A stretch of 64,000 nt of DNA from Ostrinia nubilalis (lineage: Eukaryota > Arthropoda > Insecta > Lepidoptera > Crambidae), in NCBI RefSeq assembly GCF_963855985.1, contig NC_087119.1, forward strand, positions 9,402,001 through 9,466,000, in the 5' to 3' direction. Under the pieces are notes generated by a model. That model had not been told where the DNA came from. It did not search any database and worked only from the letters and a program-made list of their open reading frames with translations. Position numbers and translations under genes: made by a program. Every line of letters starts with the position of its first letter. Within the stretch, counting starts at the first letter, position 1. Positions 24,601 through 36,600 of this stretch are shown one piece after another.

Positions 24601-27600
24601 GAGTACTTCGGACAACACAAAGGACCCTAACAAAAGCAACCCACAGTACCCACCGCCTCCTACTAGTAAGTATACTTAGTACTTATATTTAACTTTATCT
24701 TATAACGTAACTAGCAGCCACCAGCGACTTCGTATGCGTGGACCCCGTTTTACCTCCTTGCAAAATCGCGTCTTAGTGAGCACCTACGTTCTATAATTAA
24801 CCCCCATGCAAAGTTTAAGACTCCTAGCACATGTAGTTTCTGAAATTTCGTGATGAGTACGCACTCATTCAGTCTTGCATCTATTATATACCATGATACA
24901 CCTCCTTGCCACCGCCTATAAAATTTCATTTTATATTTTCAGCTATAGGTTCGTATGATATTTTAATTTTATACACAGAAAAAAATCTAAACTTTAATTT
25001 TATATCATATTATAATGATGGATTACTAATGTTTGGCCAAAAAACGTTTCCCAAATGATCGCTCGGCGGCCGCTGCCGCGTCACTGCTCTAACCTAACCT
25101 AACCTACTATTTTCTGCGATACCTACTTTCTGCAACCATACTATTTTCTGCAATCTCTTTGTTTTACGTAAAATTCTTGTGAAAACCATGATCATCTGCC
25201 TTATGCTTTGATTTGTGGGTAACGGTGGGTGGGTAAGTATGTGAAGTGTCAATTTGACCAAACAAATTATTTGGGATATAATATTTGGCAAAATAAAACA
25301 TTTGCTATACAGGGTGTCCCGTAATGTAACGTCAAGCCGGAACTGGGTGTTGAGGCAAGTTGTGCTGGTTATCAGAAAAATATAAAAAAAAATCTATGTG
25401 GCATATTTTAAAAATAATATTATAATTAAAGGCATTTAAAAAAAATCTAAAAATTCTACTCCAGATGACGGTCCTTTTGCTCGTGTTGCCACAAATCTTC
25501 ACCTTTTCCAAATTTTTTTTTTGTTATGTAACCCTGAATAATGCTTCTCTAAATTGTTATCAAAATTACAAAACCAGCTGCTCCAGCTTGGATGAAAAAA
25601 ATACATTATTCCCAAAAAAAATTTCAAAATAAAAATTTTGCCTAGTTTAAACTGACTGTACTGAAAAAAAAATGTACTACGCGAGTGTGGCAAGTGACGT
25701 CATAATTTGGCGCATTTAGTAAGGATTCCAAAATGGTATAACACTTGGTAAATTTTTGCTGTAATTGTCGACAATTTTTGGTTTTTTGGAAATAGTCCCG
25801 TTTTTAACTTTATCTACCTTGGTTAAAAATTATTATTCTAATGTGCCCAAAATTCTCAGTCACAGAAACTTTTGTCACCATGACAGTAATTAGTAGTTGA
25901 CATACTGTAACAAAAGTCACCCGTGCGCGCGCGCCTTTACTACCTGCTCTGCCTGCACTTGTACTTGGTAACAGGGATAATAAGGATATGAAGTTTCGGT
26001 TATGGATACGGTTACGGATATTAGAATAATATACCGGTTTCGGTTACGGTCACGGATATGAAATCATTTCAGATTATCCGAAAGTCTCGGATAATTTCGG
26101 TTACGGAATTATTAGAATTTCAAAAATGTAGGTATAATTCAAATAGCAAGATGCTGCGTGAGCGTGACCCACATAGCTACTTTATGTACCAACTAAGACG
26201 ACACCTATGTATGATAAAGGTAAAACAGGCTGGCATATTAGATGGTGCCAGCGAATGCCAGACAAGTTGGTAACAAATATTAAGATTTAAGGTACAATTC
26301 CAAGACGGGTCGCAGACCGCAAACTGCAACCGCAAACTGCAAAACTATGAAATCGGCAGCGCGGCATTGCAGCTGCGGCGTGTATACTGCAGATTTCATA
26401 GAGTTTTGCAGTTTGGCCTTTATCCGAAACTATCCGTAACTTTTGAATCAGTTTCGGTTACGGTTATGGACATTTTTTTATTTCGGATATCCGATAGTTT
26501 CGGTTACGGTTACGGATATCCATAACATCCCTGCTTGGTAAGATGGCCTTCTCCGTCCCGCTCATACCTTTTAAAATGTCTTATCCACCTCACTTAAGCC
26601 AGAAACTTGCATTTTGAGCACATTAGAATAATATTTTTAACCAAGGTAGATAAAGTTAAAAACGGGATTATTTCCAATAAACAAAAATTGTCGACAATTA
26701 CAGCAAGATTTTACAAAGTAATAATAATAATAAATAATAATAAAAACCTTTATTCAACCAAGTTAACAACTTAGACAACATTGCCAGTGGTCCCCAAACT
26801 AGGTAACACCTGTCTCTTGGGGACTGGAGTACGAGGCTTGAAGTTAAATGGCGTTGTAAATGCACTTTATACTAGTAACAAAAAATAAGTAAATATTAAA
26901 CACAAGTGTTATACCATTTTGGAATCCTTACTAAATGCGCCAAATTATGACGTCACTTGCCACACTCGCGTAGTACAATTTTTTTTCAGTACAGTCAGTT
27001 TAAACTAGGTAAAATTTTTATTTTGATATTTTTTTTGGGAATAATGTATTTTTTTCATCCAAGTTGGAGCAGATGGTTTTGTAATTTTGATAACAATTTA
27101 GAGAAGCATTATTCAGGGTTACATAACAAAAAAAAAAATTTGGAAAAAGTGAAGATTTGTGGCAACACGAGTAAAAGGACCGTCACCTGGAGTAGAATTT
27201 TTGGATTTTTTTTAAATGCCTATTATTTTTAAAATATGCCACATAGAATTTTTTTTATATTTTTCTGATAACCAGCACAACTTGCCTCAACACCCAGTTC
27301 CGGCTTGACGTTACATTACGGGACACCCTGTATAATCATTTGCCAAGTAAAATTTTGCCAAATGATAATTTGACCAAATGAATTAGTTGCGAAAAGTACA
27401 GTTGCTAAAAGTTCATTTGGGAAATGAAACTTTGGCGATAAGTTGTTTGCGAAGTAAAATTTGGCGAAAAGTAATTTGGCCAAACGGAAGGATACCTATA
27501 ATGATATTTATATAAATGCTATACTTGATACGATGTACCATAATTTAAAATGATTTTACCATGTAATAATAATACTATTCTTTTCCAGTGCAATGCATGA

Positions 27601-30600
27601 TGTATGGTCAAGCAATGTACGGGTCTCCGTTCATGTACTCACCCGTCGCGCCTTCGTATCCCGTGCAACAGACCATGATGGCCCAACAGACCACGATGGC
27701 CCAACAGACCATGCAATACACAAACTCGCTGAACCCTCTCGGGCTCACGCGAAGCAACTACGAAGAGGTAAGCTGGCAATCGCATACAAGTCTCGCTTCG
27801 CCCATAGACAAAATTATCCACACATCATGCTTGCCTCACATCACACATAATTTCATGCTCAACTCATTGTGTGGTTTTAACTCATGTTTTTTGTATCTAT
27901 TAACAGCCGCTTTTTTACATAAATATTTGTTTTAGGATTTGATGGTGATTTCTTTTGCTAGTATTTTAGGGCTTCGGTTAGTTAAAGTTATGATGGATAC
28001 TTGTAGGTTTAAGGATCGGAAATTTTACTACAACAAGTCTGCATCTTATGTTATGCATCAATATTCCCCGTATCTTGTTTAAATGACAGTGTTCATATCG
28101 AAATTCTACTTCGAACTTATCCTAATTGCAATGGTCATAAGTTTAACATTTCTTTCAGTTTTCCCGATCTTCGAGATTCTACGATAGGTTCAAGTGGTCT
28201 ATCACGCGTTCCGATACTGTACGATAAATCACATGTAGTCGATATTTATGTTCTTATATCCTTTGCAGATTCCACGAGGTAGTCTTCGATGACACCACCT
28301 CTACCTACGTTCTTGTGCGCCTGATGGCGGCCAAACTTTAATTGACAACATTGACTCAAAGACGACTAGAAGACTTCGAACTTTCTTCTATTTCTACTTG
28401 TGTTACCGACTAACCGTAAATTGTGGATTCTCGCGACTTGGCAACTAAAGTGACGCATTATACCGTTTCTTATCGCACGATGTTGACGTTACGTTCCGAG
28501 TCACGCGGCTCTCTAGCACTCATATCCGATTTTTCTTAGTGGTGTACTGGTGTTGTACCTAATTTATTACCGGTTTATTTAAAACGGCCGCCCGCGACTT
28601 CGTACGCGTGGACCTCGTTTTACTCCATTAGGGGTGGAGTTTCGTAAAATCCGCTCTTAGCATCTATAGCGCATACATTTTAAATTTCAACTCTCTTACT
28701 TTAAACACATAGGACTTTCATAATATAAACTTCCAACCCTCCTTTTATCTCCTTAGCCCCCGTAGTTGATTTCTAATGATACATTTTCAGTATATGTACC
28801 ACCACCACCACCACCATTTCAGCCATAGGACGTCCACTGCTGAACATAGGCCTCCCCCAATGCTTACCATGTTGATCGATTGGAAGCGGCCTGCGTCCAG
28901 CGCTTCCCTGCTACCTTTACGATGTCGTCGGTCCACCTTGTAGGTGGAAGTCCCACGCTACGTTTTCCGGTACGCGGCCTCCATTCCAGAACCATTCTGC
29001 CCCATCGGCCATCAGTTCTGCATACTATGTGCCCTGCCCATTGCCACTTCAGCTTGCTAATCCGTCGGGCTATGTCAGCGACTTTGGTTCGTTTACGGAT
29101 CTCCTCATTTCTGATTCGATCTCGCAAAGAAACACCAAGCATAGCCCTCTTCATAGCACGCTGTGCAACTGAGCTTCTGTAACTGTTCGGCCTATAGTGA
29201 GAGGCCACGTTTCCGAGCCATAAGTTATCACTGGTAACACACATTGGTTATACACTCTAGTCTTCAGGTATTGAGGTATTTTGGACGAAAAGATGTTGCG
29301 TAGTTTCCCGAACGCTGCCCAGCCGAGTTGGATTCGACGATTGACCTCCTTCTCGAAATTGGACCTACCTAGCTGGATCGTTTGTCCGAGGTAGACATAC
29401 CTATTTTACCTACTTGTCGACAATCTCGAGAATTGAGCTCCCAACTGAAACTGGGTAGGGCGCAACATGGACATTCGACATAAGCTTCGTTTTGTCCATG
29501 TTCATCCTCAGGCTTACCTGTTGGGAAAATCGATTAAGGACTTCGAGCATTGTGCCTTGAGCCAAGTGGACTCTAGTTAAATTATTATTTTAGTGTCCTT
29601 TGATTATCTACAAACAAATCACACCTCCTCTGAATAGTCACATGTCCAATTGTTGTACTTACTACATATTTTGTTATGTAACATTTTTGATATTTTCTAA
29701 TAATAACGCAATAAACAAATTGGACATGTATGTGACAATTCAGAGGTATGATTTATTTATAGGTGATCAAAGAACACTAAAAAAAAATAATTTAACTGGA
29801 GTCCACTTTAATCATCTTGGTGATCAAAGCCAGGTGGAATAGACCATTAACCCCTATGAGAACTCTTTTGAGACTTGTAGTTTCTGAGACTTCGTGATGA
29901 GTGAGTGAGTCACTTAGACATTCAATGACCTTTCTTTCTACTAAAATTATACGTTCGTTCGTTCGTTCGTTTCAGCCAAAAATTATACGTACCTATAGTA
30001 ATTATCATTAAAATCAAATAAGTAAGTACCTACCAACCTAAGTAATTAAAATAAAGACCCTACCAAAAAATTAACAAATTACATACAGAAAACAAAAACG
30101 AAGTAATTCTTATCCTTCGTTTCAGCCAAATGACGTCCACTGCTGGACAAAGGCCTCCCCCAAGGTTTTCCACAATGAACGGTCCTGCGCTGCCCGCATC
30201 CAGGCTCTTCCCGCGACCTTTACCAGATCGTCGGTCCACCTAGTAGGAGGCCTGCCCTTTATTTATTCATTCTTATCCTATTTAACTACAATCGCCCACG
30301 CGCCCATCCCATTTGTCCGCCGCTGAACCGTACCCTAATATTCATCTCGGTAGATGGCGGCACTTAATAAGAATTTGCAAGGAAGTTTGTAAAAAGTCAC
30401 TAATTAACACTTTGATTTGCTCGTTTAAACACAGTGAATGATTCAAATAGGTACATACAGTGAATAGTTCAATTACATAAAATATCTTTATTTATTAAAT
30501 TTTCAATATTATTTACGAACAGCGTTATTCATAGTACATGTAATATTTAGTTACTAATTTACTAATGATGTCGATAGATGGCGTTTGACAGCTTTGCCTT

Positions 30601-33600
30601 CATGAATATTTACGTACCTACCTCAAAAATTTTTGTCAGGCGCAAGAAGATTTTAATCAATGACGATAGATGGCGCTTTTCCACGTCTTATGAAAATCCC
30701 AATTATTTTACGGGACCCTACTTTTTTCCAAAATAAAATTTAGCCTATGTTACTCGTGAGTTATGTAGCTTTCGAATGGTATAAGAATTTTTAAAATCGG
30801 TCCAGTAGTTTTTGAGCCTATCCATTACAACTAAACAAACAAACAAACAAAGTTTTCCTCTTTATAATATTAGTGTAGATATTTGCTTACGTTGTCCGTA
30901 AAGCGAGTATACGTCAGCTCATGTGGGCTTGAAGTCCGTAAGTTTTTAGTGCATTTGGTCCGGATCCGCGGTTCGTATAGTCATGTAAAATAATTACTTG
31001 TAATCCGTTAAAGTTCTAAAGATCACTTTTTTGTATAGTATAGTAGCGCCTAGTCGCCGATTTTGAATCGTCATTTCGTTGTCTAAAGAATATGTTTTGA
31101 CAGTTTTAAAAATTGACAGAACGTTAAATTTCTTTTGTTATCTGACGATGGTAGGTAGCCTTTGATTAATTTGTTAGAAGCGCGCTGCTTGAATGATGAT
31201 CGTAGTTATGTATAATAGAATAATAGTTCAATTGAACGGTATTGTTACGTACTAATTAAAAATAATTAGGCCTATCAAATAGTTTTCGACATTATATTAT
31301 GAATCTGCTAATCTGCAGTAGTTATCTAAGCGTGTTTTTATTTTTTATTAAATGATATTTTAAACCAAGTGTCAAGTACTCATTTTTGCCACATTGCGAT
31401 TCTTTGCAGTAAATAGCTGTATAATTCATATAAAAATGCTCTATCATTATAATTTTTAATCAATCCCCTAACAATATAAAAAAAAACAACTATGGGGTAT
31501 AAAATAAAGTTAAGTGGTTCTACTACTCGTAGAAATAGTATTACGTACTAGTATACTCATGGTCGCTCAAGGGGTTATAGATAGGGCATACAACTAGGAC
31601 TTATACATAATTTTGTAGCAAGTAGTAGCGTATTAAGAGAACTTTTTATATATAATTTATACACCATATGACGTATTTTGCTTTTATTTAAGTTATATAT
31701 TTTTATGTTCATCAATGCAAAACGTCTGAAGCATTTTTTTATAATTTAAGTCACATAATCAGGTAATTTAATTTAAGTCTATGGATACAGGGTGTGGTTT
31801 TGTAAAACAACTCCCATCATGGGTGGTAGTATACACGACATTGATGTCCAAAAAACCTTAAATTTTCATGGAAAAATCCAGGAAATCAGAAAAATGGTAT
31901 TATTACGCGGGCGAGCTATCGGTCAGTCCCCCCGCTCTCCCGGGGCGGCGGCCGCATGTGCTCGGTGGTCTAGAGGGGTACGCGGGGGTGGTGCGGGCGG
32001 TAACAAGCGCCGTCTCGAACGTTTTTGTAATTACTTTCATGTGTACTATCACCCTTGAGATGGGCGTTGTTTTACAAAACCACATCCTGTATTTATTAGT
32101 TTATAAAAGTGTATGGTCATGCATGGGACAGTTAACAAATAAATATCTTTTTCTTTTTATTAATTTAGTTAATTTATACTAATTCCGTAAAAAATCTAGT
32201 ACTGGACAGTGTGCTTAGTATACTTTTGAGACGTCATTAATAAAATTATGTTTTCGTGATCCTTATTTTTTACGGTTACAAAGATACATTATTTTTATAA
32301 AGGAACAAGGTATCAATAAGTATTCTGACACACTAAACATCACTGCGACACAGCTAGGCTAGCTTTAAGTAAGGACACACCGACACATACGCCGCTACAC
32401 CCACGCTTAACCGCATCACTACTCTAGCTTTACACTTATCTGATTGGTCACGTGATACATGCAGGCGTGTAAGCCCAGTGTGCCACTAAGGCTCACGAAA
32501 ACCGGCGGCGGGTGGAGGGACAAGAAACGCGAATCTCAGGCTGCCTCCTCCAAAACCGATCACGGCAGCGCCGATAGTATGACTTCCACCAGCGCCAACA
32601 ACCGGGTACGACAACACATCCTAGAGTTTTACCCATTTGTTTCAAATATAAGGATGCTATACGCACAGCACTATGAGTCGGTAGCGGGAACTGTAAAACG
32701 CATGAACCTTGACAGCATGCCAATACTAGCTGTAGTTTTATAAGTGCCTAATATTTGAAACAAAGTGACACTTATGGTAACAAATAGACGTTATGTTTTT
32801 TTCGCACGTAATAATTATTATTTTTATTCAGTCAAAAGCAGCGCTAATTTAACGAGCTTTACGTATTTGCATCAGTGATTTTGTTCGATTAATTAACTTG
32901 CATTTGGGGTTTTTATTTGATTCGTAATGATGATGTTTGAGTAAGTATTAGATACGACGCAGGAACCAGACGTTTTCCTTGCATGGTACGAGCAAAATGC
33001 GACGAAAAGCTCACTAGACGTCGCTTGCCGGGGTTCTCACGACAACTGTCATTTCGTTATAAATTATCATCGGGAGGTCGCAGAAAAGATACTGTTATGA
33101 AACACGGTAAACTAGTCTAAACACTAGATTGGCAGTTACCCCGTAAAATCATGAAAGTCGAACAGAGTTGCTGGTGTGTTGCTATGGTTTTAACGTTAAC
33201 TTTATTTGAATACTTCACAGGACATTATTTATTTTTATCCTGGTATTATCATGGTCTCCAAATTTTGATGTTTTTCTTTGTTTCTTTAATTTTAGTCGTA
33301 GTTTTAAGCCTTGTATAAGCTAGATGCTTCTTTTTGACACGTTTATAGGAGTCTGGCGAAAAGAAATGCGGTAATCTGAGTGCTCATAGGAAAATGGACA
33401 GATATATCTCTGACGCGCGATCAGCGACGAATAGTAACAGTCCTAAGGACCCTAAGGTATTTTTGTCATGCAATTGGGCTTGCGTGTGTTGTGTGTAAAT
33501 TCGTACAAAATTTTGATGTAAGGTAAGTAACGGAGTTTACCCAACATGTCAACTACAATAACAGTTATTTCGACTCTAAACAGTTCAGCAAAAACTTCTC

Positions 33601-36600
33601 ACGTTTAAGTTACAACACTCAAACACTAATACAACGCAATACAGGTACACATATTACACACGTGGAGTCGAAACAAGCAGCAGAAGGTAGTATATTTTGT
33701 ATATATTTTTATTTAAAAACATTATATGCAGATCTGAAAACTATAATAGGTGTATTATTGTTGTTGTCGACTTTAAGTACTCGATTGAGACTTCGACGAG
33801 TCTCGATTGAGTCTTGATTGCTTACTCCAAAGTTCAACTTGTATGGCTTATTTTGAACTGTTATATTACTTTAAATGTTAAAGGTTTGATTCCGAAACCG
33901 TCGTTAGCAACAAATTCCGCGTGAAAACACGATTTAAAAATATAAATTAAGATATTTATTTATTTAGCTACAGCAACAGAATGCATATTATTAGTTTTAC
34001 AAGTAATTTACATTACAAAAATGTATATCCTCGGAATCGAATCTTATTGATTTCAAGTCACGTGCAAAATTTATTACACGAATAAAATTCACTTGCAACA
34101 GCATGTGCGAAATGTTACCTGTTATGTGTTCACGAATTCACTTTTTCAACACTTATGTAAGTCGGGACAGCAAATCTGTTTGCGATGTACGAATGTTCAC
34201 ATACGGCGAGAAATGTGAGTTTAATGCTTGGTAACCATTGAGGATTCAACAGGGTATCCTTTAACTCACCAGAGCACAGAAGCGGTGCCTGACGCTATAC
34301 AGAACAGGAACGTAAAGACCAAGAGCTCGAACTCGAAAATGCGCACTAGCGACGAGGGTGTCGACAGGACTGATGGAGAGTCTAGCTACTCATCTTTCTA
34401 TTCTTCCTTCTTCAAGACTGAGTCTGGCAGCGCTGAAGAAAGCGGAGACCCCAAAAAGGGTCGGCGACTCCGGGTGAGTTCGATATTTTATATGAATCTT
34501 AAGTACCTACTATATGTAGAAGTTGAACTTAGCATAGCATATTACCGAATCCGATTGTTATTGTCCTTTTGATAAATTTATTATTATAAATTCTTGGTTT
34601 CCAGACGTCAACTGAGTTTTGGGACAAGAGCACCCCTGATGACGTCAGCTCCATGGAAACGACCAATGCGTATCGGGAAAGCGAGGCCAAGAAGAAGGTG
34701 CCTCGGAGGAAGATGGAACCGCCATGGATGGAACAAGTAAATAATATCACTATCAGATTATATTAGACTAGCTGTGCCCATTTTTCTTTACTGCGCCGCC
34801 CCTATTGGCTGATGTGCTGCTTTTCTCGATAAATAGGCTATTTATTTATTTAAAATCTAACACAAAAACAATTTTTCAAATCGGTCTAGTAGTTCCTGAG
34901 ATTAGCGCGTAAGCAAACAAACAAAAAGCTCTTCAGCATTATAAATATTAGTATAGATTTAATAGCTATCTAATCATGTATAATAGCTCGTAGAGACGAT
35001 GGCCGTTGGGGCAGAAAAGTTCTCGAGTGGCGACCACGGGCTGGAAGACGTAGCGTGGGCAGGCCTTCTACTAGGTGGACCGGCGATCTGGTGAAGGTCG
35101 CGGGAAAAGCCTGGATGCGGGCAGCGCAGGACCGTTCATTGTAGAAAACCTTGGAGGAGGCCTTTGTCCAGCAGTGGACGTCATTCGGCTGAAACGAACA
35201 AACGAATCATGTATATTGACGATGGATACACTAGACACTGGCATCTCCCACGTAGTGTCATAGCCAAGCACTAGACACCATTCTCTTTTGACCAGCCAGG
35301 CTAGGATTCGCGCGGTGATGAAATCTTATTTATGATATAGAGCGCTTTCACATTAGGGCGTTAGTAGCGCGACTGCAGCGCGGCAGCGGCGTTTTTATAA
35401 TGTGAAGGCATGCATCCGCACATAGTATGAAATTTTCGGCAGCGTGTGTGTCGCGCGTTTGTCGCGCTGCTAAATCGTCTAAATGTGAAAGCGCTCGATA
35501 AAAGATTATCATGGCGCTAGGTCTACCTACTGGGCTTGTTTTATGATGATTTCATTTTTGCTTACAGGTCTGCGTCACATCAGAATTAATCTACAAGTAC
35601 CAGATTTTGACAAAGACTTTAGAAGAAGTTTTGAGCTCTGACAAGGACAAAATGGCACACCTACCACAGGTAATTTACATTTTAATTTATTCTTTGTAAG
35701 TACGATATTATTACGCCCGTATTCACAAACATTACTATGAGGTCTCACAGTGCATGTGGACGCATATTGTGATCACATACGAACCAATCACAGAGCTCTA
35801 TTCAACTCTGTGCGTTCGATTTGCTGCTTCACTTAAGCAAGCATCGTTTGTAAATACGGGTGCTAGTATCTGTAAGATCTGTACATTAATGGAAGTGGTC
35901 TGAAATTCCTTGCTGCCATAACCACACCATGTTCTATGTTCTCTGTGACTACCTCATGATTACATGAGAGTAGAAACGACGACACCAAGATGTTTCATGA
36001 ATCCTGCTGCCTCGTTTGACACGGAACTATTCCCACTTCTCGTTCCTACTGCTGCAACTCCTATGTAGCTAGGATCTACAGCTTGACCTCCAGTAAAAAC
36101 CCAACCAGAGAAGGTTAAGTTTGTCGGAAAACTCGGGGCAAGTTAAACTGTCATTGCCTCGTTTGACAGGATAATTATCTTTCAGTTAATTGTTGTGTGA
36201 AAGTTGAAACGTAAAATGAGTGTTCGCACTTGGTTTATTCAGTGTGTAATACCAGAAAGATCATCATCATAATGCAACGCTATCTTATCTTATACTTAAG
36301 TTCTTGGTACTTTCTTGCAGCCCTCATTGGTGAACGAGCAGTTGGGCCAGCTGTACCTCGACCTGCAGTTGGAGGGAGTGGCCTCGCGCCTGACCCTCGA
36401 GGAAGGAATTACCAGCTCCAGCAGTTCCGGAGAGGAGACCAGCACCAATACAGTGCGTGTAAGTTTACTCGCGAAACCTTTTTAAGGGGCCGTTCAAGTA
36501 TTACGTAAGCAGATTTCTTACCATTTTTTACCCCCCCGCCCCCGTTGTCATCAAAAGTAAGCAAAGCACTTACCCCCTCCCCTATGCTTACGTAAACATT

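Noticed and set aside
31792..32182. Overlapping frames across the GC-rich MITE
   Set aside because: They start in one terminal repeat and stop past the other; no domain.
34228..34272. Upstream extension of per exon 20 using the AG at 34252
   Set aside because: Reading from there in the required phase 0 meets TAA within four codons; the acceptor at 34272 keeps the frame.
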